Part shown: piece by piece, positions 1 through 9,536 of the stretch
Position numbering within the stretch: position 1 is the stretch's first letter
How the letters are laid out: each line of letters starts with the position of its first letter
NCBI GenBank assembly: GCA_019636285.1
Contig: JAHBXV010000012.1
Location: forward strand, 62,001 to 126,000
Origin: Planctomycetaceae bacterium
GTDB lineage: Bacteria; Planctomycetota; Planctomycetia; Planctomycetales; Planctomycetaceae
Length of the DNA: 64,000 nt
Direction of reading: 5' to 3'
Notes under the pieces: model-generated
What the model was told of the DNA's origin: nothing
Databases searched by the model: none
Seen by the model: only the letters and a program-made list of their open reading frames with translations
Position numbers and translations under genes: made by a program

Positions 1-821
1 CGGCAGAACGACTGCAAGAGATGATGGTAGGCGACCGGCGGATGATAGCTTCCCCCGCCCCCCAGGTAGGGCTCGGTGATGAGGCAAGTCAGCCGGCGTC
101 CGAACTGATGCTTGAGAGCCGCCAGTTCGTTGGCCACGTACGAGAAATCGAGCCCCGAGAAATCGAAGGAATGATCGGCGATTTCGGTCATCGGGAAGCT
201 GATGAATCGCACGCGAGGATCGCGTTCGGCATCCTTCTCGGAGCCGGTCACCGCGTTGGAAAGCCCCTTCTTGCCATGGAACCCAAAGCGGGTGGCAAGA
301 ATCATGTCGCGGGTACGGTCGCGGGCCAGCGATGCCCACAGGGCCTTCTGAATCCCCTCGGAGCCGGAAGCAGCCCACATGATGGTGTCCAGCCGCTTGC
401 CGCCCTTCGCCTTCTGAAGACTGCTCACCAGACGTTCCACGGCCCGGGTCTCAACCGGGGTAACGCCGTTGTAGGCCGTCATCGTGACGGCGGGAACGTA
501 TTCGCCAGCCTTGGCCGCTTCACCGCCAAAGAATTCGGGACGCCAACCCATGTAACGGCCGAACCGCTGCATCCAGCGCTTGGGATTATGACCGAGGTTC
601 GCAACGAGAACGCCGGACGAATAGTCGTACAACCGGCGACCTTCCGGTGTCACGTGAAAGGTACCCTCGGAGTGGTCGAAGACCGCCTGGGTGGGCGTGT
701 AGGTTCGCAGAGCCAGCGGTTCGTGTTGGCGAACGACCGATCGGGCCGCGTTCGAGGCGGTTTCGCCGGCAAACTGAATGGCGGGAGAAGCATCGGCACC
801 GGGAACAGTCGTCGCGGCCAT
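1..821 (-). CDS. Class III aminotransferase (PLP-dependent), C-terminus cut by window edge
   Basis: Reading the minus strand from the ATG at 821 gives an open frame of 273 codons that runs off the left edge without a stop. A Shine-Dalgarno (AAGGAA) lies about 5 bases upstream of the ATG. The start of the protein has the class III aminotransferase pattern: an N-terminal strand region, YDYSSGVLVANLGHNP, then a cofactor-region segment WAASGSEGIQKALW and a following FGFHGKKGLSNA stretch. This family moves an amino group between an amino acid or amine and a keto acid using pyridoxal phosphate. The PLP-binding lysine would lie beyond the window, so the substrate cannot be judged. No signal peptide is visible, so it should be cytoplasmic. 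Family call is firm; specificity is unknown. Confidence 0.82.
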   Translation of the reverse strand, partial: MAATTVPGADASPAIQFAGETASNAARSVVRQHEPLALRTYTPTQAVFDHSEGTFHVTPEGRRLYDYSSGVLVANLGHNPKRWMQRFGRYMGWRPEFFGGEAAKAGEYVPAVTMTAYNGVTPVETRAVERLVSSLQKAKGGKRLDTIMWAASGSEGIQKALWASLARDRTRDMILATRFGFHGKKGLSNAVTGSEKDAERDPRVRFISFPMTEIADHSFDFSGLDFSYVANELAALKHQFGRRLTCLITEPYLGGGGSYHPPVAYHHLLQSFC

Positions 822-1014
822 GAGATTCCTTTGAAGTCGCGGTTTCACGCTTTCGAGGAGCAATTGTGCCGAGTTCAAACGATTCGCGCCCGGCACAACG
901 GCTGAAATGGTATTGGCCAACGTCGCGCACGACTAGCGCGTCCGTTGACCAATACTGATACTTTTCTGATCCGCCAGCCGTCAGGACCGGCGAATTCCGC
1001 ACCAACTTTCCCGA

Positions 1015-2211
1015 TCAGGGAACCGGCGTGGCGATGAGGTCGATCGAGATCCGGACGCCGTCACGGCCGGTTCCCACGACCATCGCCTTCGACGCTGCTG
1101 GCGGGCGTTCCGGGTCGTAAAACTCGGGACGCACGGCGTTGAACTGCTCGCTCGCCTCGTCAGTGCTGACGTAATACGTCCCCTTGGCGAGGTGCCCCAG
1201 GTCGCCGCCGGCGCTCTCAACGACCGACTTCAGTTGCTCGAACACTCCGCGTGCTTCAGCGGCAGCGTCAGCCTGTTCGACAAAAAGGCTCGACGTGTAG
1301 ATCGTGCTCGGAGCGTTCACGACCGTTACTCGGGAATAGACATTCGGCTTCGACATTCCTGGCGGAGTCAGGAATTCGAGCGCCGGCTTGTCGGGAACGG
1401 ATGGACCGGACACGACCATTTCAATTTCGATCGGCAGCGACGAATTCCAGGCCACCAGACTGATCGGCGGAGTGGTCGCTTCGCCGAAGGCGGCTCGGAT
1501 GGCGGCAACAGCCGCATCGGCCTCGGTCATCGGACCGAGAAACGCCTTGACGTGCGCGACATCGGCGGGCTTTCGCCCCAGGTATTCCAGCGACGCGAAC
1601 AGGCTGGCCATGGTCTTCGCCGTCGCGTCGGCCATCGTCTTGTCGCCGGCCTCCGCCTGACCCGAAATAAAGATCCGTGATCCGACGGGCATCACCGAGG
1701 CAATCGCCGACTGGGTTTTGCTGTTGGGGGGAATAAACGGGACCACGCGATCTTCCGCCTTGCGGTGAGAAACGGCGACCGCGTCGAAGGCGACGAGGGT
1801 TTCCGGAGAACGCAGCGGCGTCGTGACGAACGTGACGGTGGGTTGATGCGTGCCCGTATACACGGTCGCCAGCAGGGCCTCCACTTCACGCGCCACGGCC
1901 GGAGTCGCGACGTAGCAGTTCAAACGCGCCACGTCCGCCAGTTCGGCTTCGGCGGCCTTCAAAACGGTTTGCAGACGTCCCCAGGCGAAGCGAATCTGGT
2001 CGGCGGGAGGGGTGGGAGAGGTACTTTTTCCGGAAGCCTCCGGGAAAACCTGGCCGGTATGCACGAGTTGGGCCGGTCCGACGACAACGGCGCGTGCCTG
2101 GCCCGTGCGGGCATCACCCCCGACCACGCGGATCGTCGGTGCCGACTGGGCGAATAACAGTCCGGACTGGGAGAGGGCCAGTCCAAGACAGACGGGGAGA
2201 GCAAATCTCAT
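1015..2211 (-). CDS. Exported protein with three RidA/YjgF-like domains
   Basis: The ATG at 2211 begins a signal peptide (MRFALPVCLGLALSQSGLLFAQS) and has GGAG 11 bases upstream; the in-frame extension upstream lacks signal character. The mature 375-residue chain contains three consecutive RidA-like (YjgF/YER057c/UK114) units, at roughly 45-155, 175-280 and 300-398. Each has a GQ or equivalent turn and the pattern of a hydrophobic strand, long helix and hydrophobic strand. Canonical RidA is a single cytoplasmic domain that forms trimers and hydrolyses reactive enamines/imines using an arginine. Here the arginine position near the end of each unit is not conserved (for example ASKAMVVG in the third). 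Three units in one chain could mimic the trimer. Export plus loss of arginine suggests a binding rather than RidA-type deaminase role. Function unproven. Confidence 0.78.
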   Translation of the reverse strand: MRFALPVCLGLALSQSGLLFAQSAPTIRVVGGDARTGQARAVVVGPAQLVHTGQVFPEASGKSTSPTPPADQIRFAWGRLQTVLKAAEAELADVARLNCYVATPAVAREVEALLATVYTGTHQPTVTFVTTPLRSPETLVAFDAVAVSHRKAEDRVVPFIPPNSKTQSAIASVMPVGSRIFISGQAEAGDKTMADATAKTMASLFASLEYLGRKPADVAHVKAFLGPMTEADAAVAAIRAAFGEATTPPISLVAWNSSLPIEIEMVVSGPSVPDKPALEFLTPPGMSKPNVYSRVTVVNAPSTIYTSSLFVEQADAAAEARGVFEQLKSVVESAGGDLGHLAKGTYYVSTDEASEQFNAVRPEFYDPERPPAASKAMVVGTGRDGVRISIDLIATPVP

Positions 2212-2476
2212 AGTGCGGAACACTCCTTTTTGAACTCCGAACTCGATCGGCAGCACTGGCTCAAGGCCCTCGTTTGACCGAGATTGGGCCAGGCGCTGGA
2301 ATCGTGTTCGAGTCACTGTTTACGCGAGCCCACGTGGGTCGCGCCATCAACGGGCCGTCCGTGGAACATCGACCGGAACCTGATGGACTCACACAACCAG
2401 TCGTGCCTGATCGAAGCCTGCGGAAGACTCGGCAAACGCCTCGTCGCACAGGTGGTGTGAGACTCTTTACGGTTCC

Positions 2477-3550
2477 TCATGACGCATGGGCGTCGGTCGG
2501 CGGGTCATCGGCTGTTTCTTCGCCGTCCGACTCCGAAGCGATCTCTTCGTCGAGATCACTGTCGAAGTCTTCACTCGCATCGACTTCTTCGGCATCGGCT
2601 TCCGCTTCGAGCATTCCGGCGCCATGGCCGAATGCGCGGGGCGGAGCCTCGAGCGTGTAAATGGTTACTTCCTCGGCCAGCATCTTTCGCAAATGGAGGG
2701 GAACCTGCAAAAGGCCCAGCAGCGTTTCCCCATCGAACATGCGGAGCTCGCCTTCCACATGGCGAGCCAGACGACGATCAATCGCATTCGGATCCGGACG
2801 ATTCATGAGACCACGATCGCTCGCCAGTGCCAGACCCCACACCGATCCATAGGTGGGGACCGGGGCGGTCATCAGGTAGGTGTGTTCAAAAACATTTCCA
2901 ATGGTGTTCACAACCCGACCCAGCAGCGACGCCAGCGGTGGGGCGGTTGAACCAGCCTGGTTGACGAACACTCCGCCCTGATCGAGAGCCTTCTGACAGA
3001 CCTCGAAAAACTCGCGCGTGAACAGCTTGAACGCGGGGCCGTCTTCCAGCGGGTCGGTCAGGTCCGCAATGACGACATCCCATTCGCCAGGCGTACTTTC
3101 CAGGAGTTCCCACGCATCGCCGACGACCACGCGGGCGCGGGGATCGTCAAACGCACCCTGATGAATTTCGGGCAGCAGTTCGCGGCACAGGTCGATGGCT
3201 TCGCCGTCGATGTCGGCGACAACCGCCAGTTCGACAGTGTTCCATTTGAGAACTTCACGAAGCACGCCCCCATCGGCTCCGCCCGCGATGAGCACGCGCG
3301 AAGGTTGACCATGCAGCACGCAAGGCGCGTGGGCGATCGGCTCGTGATACAGAAACTCGTCGCCAACGGTCGTTTGAACCTTGCCGTCGAGAATCAACGC
3401 TTTGCCGTACGAACCCAGCTCGACAACGTACAACTCCTGAAACCGCGTGCGCCGATGGGTCAGCACGCGCGTGACGCCGTGCTGCCACACGTCGTACGGC
3501 GAAAAAGCTTCATTGATCCAGAAGTCAGTCGCGAGCTGCGATCCGGGCAT
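2477..3550 (-). CDS. speE: Spermidine synthase-like aminopropyltransferase with acidic C-terminal tail
   Basis: The 357-residue protein follows the polyamine aminopropyltransferase fold from the start: FQELYVVELGSYGKALILDG, VQTTVGDEFLYHE (58-70), the decarboxylated-SAM binding loop AGGADGGVLREVLKW (89-103), and the catalytic-type segment VIADLTDP (160-167) with Asp163 at the expected general-base position. Known members transfer an aminopropyl group from decarboxylated SAM to putrescine or a longer polyamine. The common form is about 290 residues; this one carries an extra C-terminal tail of about 40 residues that is almost entirely Glu, Asp, Ser and Ala. No speD or speA/speC homologue is nearby. 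The acceptor (putrescine, cadaverine or spermidine) cannot be told from sequence alone. Confidence 0.85.
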   Translation of the reverse strand: MPGSQLATDFWINEAFSPYDVWQHGVTRVLTHRRTRFQELYVVELGSYGKALILDGKVQTTVGDEFLYHEPIAHAPCVLHGQPSRVLIAGGADGGVLREVLKWNTVELAVVADIDGEAIDLCRELLPEIHQGAFDDPRARVVVGDAWELLESTPGEWDVVIADLTDPLEDGPAFKLFTREFFEVCQKALDQGGVFVNQAGSTAPPLASLLGRVVNTIGNVFEHTYLMTAPVPTYGSVWGLALASDRGLMNRPDPNAIDRRLARHVEGELRMFDGETLLGLLQVPLHLRKMLAEEVTIYTLEAPPRAFGHGAGMLEAEADAEEVDASEDFDSDLDEEIASESDGEETADDPPTDAHAS

Positions 3551-3769
3551 GGTACGGGAACGCCCTTGTGATGAAAAAATGACCGTTCGCGATTCGGCAG
3601 GGGCGAAACAACCCCGCCATGAGAAAGGACTGCCCGCGAGAGTGCAAGGGATCGACCGACCCCGCGACGCGTATCGGCCCCGATAGACGTCGCCGCACGA
3701 TGCATGTGGATTTGTTGATAAAACGCAACTTGGGGCAGCTTGTACGGACAGTCCGATTGGTGGGTGCCG

Positions 3770-6700
3770 CTAACCGGCAAAACTGATTGGCAGAAGCTGG
3801 ACGCGAGGGAGCAGGCGGCGGGTTATTTGTCCGGTCGACTGTTCATCGTCCCAGACTTCGCGCCATTCGGTCCATTCGATGTGATGCGTGAAGAAGGCGA
3901 GCTGGCTGAGGAGCAAGGGCTCAAGATTCGCCGCGCGGGCCAGCGGCCGGGGTCGCGGCTGCGACAACGGAGATTCGCGCAGCGAGTAGTGGACTTCGCT
4001 CTGAAAGCTGGCATCCGGCCAGATGACCAACCCCTGTTCGGAAACGTCGTAGGCGGGCGCCGGCGTCCCGAATTGACTCTCCACCTGTTCGCGGACGAGA
4101 TCAACCGCCGACAGGGTGTAGAATCCAGCCAGAGCCGCCCGAAAAACTTGGGCCTGTTCGTTCGACAACTTCGACAACCAGCCTGGCCGGTCGATTCCCG
4201 CGACAATCCAGCCCGATTGCTCGGCGAACGAAACTTCCAGGTCGTCGTCCGGAAAGCGCTCGCAATGAAACCGCACCCCGATGCGATTGGTGCACAGATC
4301 GACTTCGGCGACTTCCAGCGGTACGTCGCCCAGACTTCGCGTCCGCCGCAACAGTTCCACGAATTCGCGCTCGGCGAAGTGCCGAATGGCTTCCGCCTCG
4401 TGGTGCAAGCGTTCCTGGAACTTGGCCTGCCGATTGTACTCGGGGGTCAGGCGGTACTTTCGGGCGGCGCGGCGGCGTTTGGCGAACAACTTGGGAATGG
4501 TGCCCGAATGAAAACCCGGACGCAATAGCCGCAGGACGGTCTCGCCGTGGTGTCCGATCTGCGAAGGCTTCAGGCTGGTCGACCGATTGGCCGCATACAG
4601 CTTCCAGTTCTCTTTGAGTTCCCAGGCAAGAAACCCGAACAGGCCGGGAATGCAGGTAATGACGACCGTCATCGAGGTGAACGCGAGCCCGTAGTCCATC
4701 CCCGCCGCCGCCAGTTGCCGGGCGAACGGAACAATGAGCGGGACCAGCAGCTTGTGAGACACCGTGACAACGGGAAAGTGCTTAATCGGGTTCACCTGCG
4801 GCTCGATGAGCAGCGTCACGCAAAACCGGACGATGGCCTGCACGATCGACCAGATGAAGGTCAGCACCGATTTGACGGCGAGCGTGAGCGAAGACTCGCC
4901 CGTGCGGAATCGCAACTGTTCGTCGACCGAATAGAGAACCCGTTCGACGAAGTCCATGATCTGCCGGAACGTGTCGACGATCCAGTTGAACAGGCCAAAT
5001 AGAATGTGAACGCGAAAGCGATACCAGGCTCGGCCCAGCCACTCCCAGGTCAGCTCTTCCGTGTCGCGTCCCAGCCGCGAATTGAGCGCCGCGAACGCGA
5101 TGATGAAGATGCCGGCGGCCGCCCAGGGGGTACTCCGCGACAGCCAGCCTCCCTCATAGGGAAGCAGGATCCACAGCAGGAAGGTGAGAATCAGCGGGCT
5201 GAGCAGGTGACGGCGAAAGAGTTTCATCGGCAGGCTTTTGAGGGCCTGTTCCACCAGCGGAATCCGTAAAAGAGCGCGAGGCAGGTCGAAGGCGATCCCG
5301 CGGAGGAACTTCCAGGCCGCGGTCAAGCCTTCGTACAAACGGGCCCGAAACTGCTCGAAATTCATGATTGACCAGAGGATGCACCCCAGCCCGATCATCG
5401 CTTCGTTGCTGTAAAGATGGATCGGCTCGCCGAAGGAATACTCGCTGATCGGTTCGACCAGATGCGCGAGCCCTTCGAGAATGACGAACGCCCCGCCGAA
5501 TGGGAGCAGAAAGTGCCGCGTCAGAAACCGCCCGGAGGGCATGCCGAACGCCAGCGAGCTGAGCCGCTGGATCGTCAGCAGGTAAAACGGCCCTTTGCGA
5601 TAGACTCCATCCAGGACCGCGGAAAGACGGCGGTCGGCTTGCAGCAGGTTGTCGCCGAACACGAACTCGTTCAGGCTGCCAAGGTCCGGAAGTTTGAGCT
5701 GGTTGCGGGAGATGCTGTCGCGAAGATCGCCGAACGTCAGAAATCCCTTGTTGACGATCGCATCGAGCAGTTCGTCGATCAGCTTGCTGAAGGCCACGCG
5801 TTCCACGAGGGACGTCGGGACAAGTCCCGACTGCGGAAGGGCCTCTTCCAGAAGGGGGCGCAGCCGTTCGCGCAGAAGGGACTCGGCCGCGGACTGCGCC
5901 TGATGCAGCAAGCGGTCGAGTTGCTCGCGCGTTTCGGGGGCCATTCGCGCGGCGGGAAGCCGGGCGGCAGCCGTCCGCAGATGCTTTTGAATCAGAACCA
6001 CGCGCTGATTGGGAAGAGGCCGTTTGAGCGGCCACCGGCCGAGCGTGAAGGCCCAGCGAACCAGATCGGTGCGATAGCTTTCCCGCTCCGAATCGATGCA
6101 GACTTTCTGCAAGTCGTACAGCAGGCGCGCGTTGGCCGACCAGTAGGAACTTCCGATGCCCTCGAGGACGGTGCGCATCAGCGCGACACCGGACTCCGCG
6201 AAAGAATCGTCCAGGCGCAGAGCCGCCCGCAGCCGATCCGCGAGCGATTCGAGCGCCTCGGTCAGCAGATGGTCCATTTCGACCCGCTCATCGGCGGGCG
6301 AACGTGCGGCCGCGTTTCGCAGCAGGATCGCGGCGCGCACCGCGTTTCCCTTACGGGCCAGCACTTCGGCACGGCGAAGAATACTGCGCGCCTTCCGGGA
6401 CGACAGGGGTGAGATCCCCGAGGAATCGGCCGCGGCCACCGACATCGCCAGTGCTTCGGTCCGGTTGGGAATCACGGCCGGGTCGACGCCCGACCATTCG
6501 GCGGGGCGCGTCTCTTCAAAGATCGCGTTCGCCCCGACAATTTGCGCCAGTCGATCGATAATGCCTCCCGATTTTTCCAGCGAGGGAAAGTAGATGGGGA
6601 GCAGATCGGGCGCGAAGTAAGCCAGTTCGAGCGACACCGCGATGACTTCCGCGACCACATGGCGAATGTCGTTCGGGCGCGAAAGCATTCCTTCCTGCTT

Positions 6701-7177
6701 GAGGACGGCCCGTGCCTCGTCGAACTGAGTTTGTCCAAATTCGTCGATCAGTTCGCGCAGGCGGGCGGTTGTCAGCGAGCGGGACGAGAGCCCGTCGAGA
6801 AGCTCGCGATCGATGCGGAGGTGAAACAGCAATCGCCAGTAGTACCGCAACAGGTCATCCCGATTGAACCGGACGAGGCGGTCTTCTTCGGGGCGTGCGA
6901 CGAGCAGAACTTGAGGGGGAAGTGTCTCTCCGGGATTCGCGCCAAGTTCATCAAGGGCGACCAGCCACAACAGGCGGTCGCGGTCGATGACCACGCCTTT
7001 GCGATGAGGTACGCGAAAGGCGACCTTGGTGAGTTCCAGTTCGCCCCGAATGACACGGCGAACAATCCGCGGAGCGGCGAAGTACGCTGCGGGAACACGG
7101 TCGCGAAAACAGTGTTCGACGTCGGCGGCAAGCTGCTCCGCCGCCGCCTTCGCCAAGTCGCGATTCGTGTTCGCCAC
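3770..7177 (-). CDS. Large multi-pass membrane protein of unknown function (1135 aa)
   Basis: The open frame continues upstream to 7414, but that part translates a tandem CTGAT repeat (SHQPSAISHQ...), so I place the start at GTG 7177, which has GGAAG 8 bases upstream. The first ~480 residues are soluble and rich in helices and arginine. A membrane region follows at roughly 530-830, including segments such as LLSPLILTFLLWILLPY and AAAGIFIIAFAALN. The last ~270 residues are soluble and charged. I see no catalytic motif or nucleotide-binding loop and do not recognise the family; Planctomycetes are known for such long orphan membrane proteins. It stands alone between spermidine synthase and thioredoxin-YHS genes. 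The product would sit in the cytoplasmic membrane with large cytoplasmic or periplasmic ends. Confidence 0.7.
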   Translation of the reverse strand: MANTNRDLAKAAAEQLAADVEHCFRDRVPAAYFAAPRIVRRVIRGELELTKVAFRVPHRKGVVIDRDRLLWLVALDELGANPGETLPPQVLLVARPEEDRLVRFNRDDLLRYYWRLLFHLRIDRELLDGLSSRSLTTARLRELIDEFGQTQFDEARAVLKQEGMLSRPNDIRHVVAEVIAVSLELAYFAPDLLPIYFPSLEKSGGIIDRLAQIVGANAIFEETRPAEWSGVDPAVIPNRTEALAMSVAAADSSGISPLSSRKARSILRRAEVLARKGNAVRAAILLRNAAARSPADERVEMDHLLTEALESLADRLRAALRLDDSFAESGVALMRTVLEGIGSSYWSANARLLYDLQKVCIDSERESYRTDLVRWAFTLGRWPLKRPLPNQRVVLIQKHLRTAAARLPAARMAPETREQLDRLLHQAQSAAESLLRERLRPLLEEALPQSGLVPTSLVERVAFSKLIDELLDAIVNKGFLTFGDLRDSISRNQLKLPDLGSLNEFVFGDNLLQADRRLSAVLDGVYRKGPFYLLTIQRLSSLAFGMPSGRFLTRHFLLPFGGAFVILEGLAHLVEPISEYSFGEPIHLYSNEAMIGLGCILWSIMNFEQFRARLYEGLTAAWKFLRGIAFDLPRALLRIPLVEQALKSLPMKLFRRHLLSPLILTFLLWILLPYEGGWLSRSTPWAAAGIFIIAFAALNSRLGRDTEELTWEWLGRAWYRFRVHILFGLFNWIVDTFRQIMDFVERVLYSVDEQLRFRTGESSLTLAVKSVLTFIWSIVQAIVRFCVTLLIEPQVNPIKHFPVVTVSHKLLVPLIVPFARQLAAAGMDYGLAFTSMTVVITCIPGLFGFLAWELKENWKLYAANRSTSLKPSQIGHHGETVLRLLRPGFHSGTIPKLFAKRRRAARKYRLTPEYNRQAKFQERLHHEAEAIRHFAEREFVELLRRTRSLGDVPLEVAEVDLCTNRIGVRFHCERFPDDDLEVSFAEQSGWIVAGIDRPGWLSKLSNEQAQVFRAALAGFYTLSAVDLVREQVESQFGTPAPAYDVSEQGLVIWPDASFQSEVHYSLRESPLSQPRPRPLARAANLEPLLLSQLAFFTHHIEWTEWREVWDDEQSTGQITRRLLPRVQLLPISFAG

Positions 7178-7451
7178 GTCTGGGACTTCCGTGTTCGATA
7201 AAGCCGCCCATTCCCGCGATCCCTGTCGCGTGGTCGCGATTCTACCGGACTTGGCAGGTTGGCGGCAGTCCGGGGAAGTGGTTGGTGGGTAGTGGTTGGT
7301 GTCAGAGAGGGAGACGCGGGGAGAGGAGTTGGGGAGAGAAGAGCTATTCGGAACCGCGAACTGACTGATTGCTGATTCCTGATGGCTGATGGCTGATGGC
7401 TGATGGCTGATCACTCTTCGCTGGCTGCTCGCGGCTGGCCGCTGGCGGCTC
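7178..7451. repeat. Intergenic low-complexity repeats (CTGAT and CTGGCGGCT types)
   Basis: Bases 7361-7413 hold at least seven spaced copies of CTGAT, including four or more direct copies of the 7-mer GGCTGAT. Bases 7420-7450 carry a second type, overlapping copies of GCTGGCGGCT/GCTGGCCGCT ending one base before the thioredoxin-YHS stop codon. The same two types recur beside genes at 13.6 kb, 34.68 kb, 42.7 kb and 58.4 kb. No gene is supported here. Confidence 0.75.
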
Positions 7452-8429
7452 CTATCTCAACACCCCTCGTTCGATCGACTGCGGATTCACGGCGTGGCGC
7501 AGCTTGGTGTAACGCTCGGGGTTGGCTTCGAAGCGTTTGCGCGTTTCGGAACTGTTGAAGAGAAAGAGCTCGTCCCCATAGAAACCGCCGTGCCGAATGT
7601 TTCCGGCGATGGCACGATCGGTTTCCCAGAGAATCACGGGATCGCATCCCAGGAGGCGGGGGGCGAAGGTCTCGGGAGACTCGCGAAACTGCTTCCATTC
7701 CGTCTCGTTGGCGAACTGGTAGACGATTCCCTTGTGCGTCCAGCGGTAACGGGGATCGCCGCGCGTCCAGCGGCGTTCGCGGACCAGGGCGACGGGGCTG
7801 AAGCCTTCGAGCCCCAACATGGGCCGCGACTCGCCGAGTTCGGGGCGGAGGACGAGGTCTTTCAGGTCGATCTCTGGCGACAGCCCCGAATTCACGCCGT
7901 TGCCATCGCGCTCCTGCCCGCCTCGCGCCAACGGACTTTCGCTGGCAGGCGGTTGCATGGGGCTCGGCTGGCGGTCAGTCGGGGGCTCCGCTGGAGGACG
8001 GTAACGGCTGGCCGCGAGATCCAGAAAGTTTCGATATGCGTCAACGGTCTTGCCCCCTTTTGTCGCCGCGATGAGCTGGCCGGTCTGGGGGTCGAGAACG
8101 ACGTCGCTGGGAAGACTGTTGATGCCGTAACGCAGTCCCCACTCGGGAAGTTTGTCGGTATCGATCTTCACCGCGACGAATCCGGCCGACAGGCGACGGC
8201 TGATATCGGGATGCGGGAAGACATTCGCTTCCATCGCCAGGCAAGGGCCGCACCAGACGGCGTGGAAGTGCAACAGAACCGGCCGTCGCCGCGCCAACCC
8301 TTCGTTGAGGGCCGCGTCCGGATCGTCCCGCCAGACGCGCGGATCGGCCCCATGCGACGCCCGCACGCCCGCTACCAGCGCGACAGCGAACAACAGGACT
8401 TTCAGGACGGGGTAATTGACGATCCTCAC
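7452..8429 (-). CDS. Exported thioredoxin-like protein fused to a YHS-like domain
   Basis: I use the GTG at 8429, which has GGAGGAG upstream and leads straight into a signal peptide (LKVLLFAVALVAGVRASHGA). A GTG at 8468 is the alternative. The thioredoxin fold occupies about 30-150, with the WCGPC active site at 59-63 and a cis-proline-type LPSD further on. A proline-rich linker (about 155-200) leads to a C-terminal YHS-like region (about 225-315) containing YRWTHKGIVYQFANE, RLLGCDPVIL and a final FEANPERYTK. Thioredoxin domains reduce disulfides; YHS domains are associated with metal (copper) proteins. A periplasmic thiol/metal handling role is a reasonable inference, not shown. Its C-terminus ends at the edge of an intergenic repeat. 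Confidence 0.83.
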   Translation of the reverse strand: MRIVNYPVLKVLLFAVALVAGVRASHGADPRVWRDDPDAALNEGLARRRPVLLHFHAVWCGPCLAMEANVFPHPDISRRLSAGFVAVKIDTDKLPEWGLRYGINSLPSDVVLDPQTGQLIAATKGGKTVDAYRNFLDLAASRYRPPAEPPTDRQPSPMQPPASESPLARGGQERDGNGVNSGLSPEIDLKDLVLRPELGESRPMLGLEGFSPVALVRERRWTRGDPRYRWTHKGIVYQFANETEWKQFRESPETFAPRLLGCDPVILWETDRAIAGNIRHGGFYGDELFLFNSSETRKRFEANPERYTKLRHAVNPQSIERGVLR

Positions 8430-8629
8430 GAAACTCGCGCTCCTCCGTAGGCAGCCGCGCACCAGCACACTGGTGGCGTGTCAGTTTGCCCTACTGGAAG
8501 TGTGCGCGCCGGCAGACAGAAGGTCGGCAAAAGGGACCAGCCAAGACCGGAATTTCGGCGGCAGTTCTCGTGCCGAACGGAATGTTCCGTTGAGGCAAAC
8601 TCTGCCAGCAGGAGAGAAGGGTCGAGCAG

Positions 8630-9364
8630 TTACTCGACGATGACCACCGTGCAGGTGATATTGTCTCGAGACCCGCCCTGTTCCGCGCCACGGACGATCG
8701 AGTCGGCGATTTTCTGGGGGTCGGAACCGGCGGCGAGCAGCTTGCCGATGCTTTCGTCGCTGAGTCCGCCGTTCACGCCATCGGTACATAGCACGAAGCG
8801 ATCACCCGACCGGGCATCGAGCTGCCGGGGCTTCGTCGCGCCGCCGCCGTCCTTGGAACCCAGATAGCGGTACAGAACATTTTTGAACCGATGGTTGGCG
8901 GCTTCCTCGAGCGTGAGGGTGCCGGCATCGACCAGGGCCTGCGTGAGGGAATGGTCGGTCGTGAGCTGTTCGAGTTTCTGATCGCGCAGGCGGTAGACGC
9001 GGCTGTCGCCGACGCCGCCGCAGTAGAGGGTGTTGCCGACCGCCACCAGAAATGTGATGGTCGTCCCCATGTTCTTGAGCTGCGAATCGAGCTCTCCGAG
9101 GGCCATGATCTCGGCATTCGCGTGGGAGATGGCGTCGTCGATCAGTTGCTCGACGGCGGACGCCGACCCGTTTTCGAAGTCGATGGCTTTGAGACGCCTG
9201 GGGATCAATTCCATGGCGATCGCGGAGGCGCGTTCACCAGCCGACTGCCCTCCCATTCCATCGGCGACCAGAAAGAAGCGATGCTGGGGATCGGTGTAGA
9301 AATTGTCTTCGTTGTTTTCGCGGAAATTACCGGTGATGCTCAGGGTGCCGACTCGAAACTTCAT
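8630..9364 (-). CDS. PP2C-family serine/threonine protein phosphatase
   Basis: The ATG at 9364 (MKFRVGTLSITGNFRENNED) gives 244 residues, the usual length for a bacterial PP2C/Stp-type phosphatase; the in-frame 17-residue upstream extension has no support. All signature motifs are visible in order: FRENNEDNFY, the metal-binding VADGMGG, NMGTTITFL, GVGDSRVYRL, TDHSLTQ, LCTDGV, and the final metal ligand segment GGSRDNIT. The enzyme would remove phosphate from Ser/Thr in a Mn2+/Mg2+-dependent way, normally opposing Hanks-type kinases. No kinase gene is next to it, though FHA proteins elsewhere in the window (27.4 and 43.8 kb) would read the same kind of mark. Cytoplasmic, no transmembrane segment. 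Confidence 0.92.
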   Translation of the reverse strand: MKFRVGTLSITGNFRENNEDNFYTDPQHRFFLVADGMGGQSAGERASAIAMELIPRRLKAIDFENGSASAVEQLIDDAISHANAEIMALGELDSQLKNMGTTITFLVAVGNTLYCGGVGDSRVYRLRDQKLEQLTTDHSLTQALVDAGTLTLEEAANHRFKNVLYRYLGSKDGGGATKPRQLDARSGDRFVLCTDGVNGGLSDESIGKLLAAGSDPQKIADSIVRGAEQGGSRDNITCTVVIVE

Positions 9365-9536
9365 GGCAATGTACCAGGCTTTTCCCCGAGCCGGCGTGGG
9401 CGCGACCGGGGTCAATCAGCGAGCGAATCAGAAAGGTGTAGCTCGGTTTTCAACAGTTGGAATTGGGAAACGGATCGTCATCAACTCGCGGGAAGCCGAG
9501 AAAACGCGGAAACGAGGCCGGAACCGCCGCCGACGG

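Noticed and set aside
21-905. 294-codon plus-strand open frame at the left edge
   Set aside because: It is the reverse of the class III aminotransferase frame on the minus strand, which has recognisable domain motifs and a good ribosome-binding site.
7178-7414. 79-codon N-terminal extension of the large membrane protein
   Set aside because: It encodes a tandem CTGAT repeat (SHQPSAISHQ-like), not a conserved protein; the GTG at 7177 has a good ribosome-binding site.
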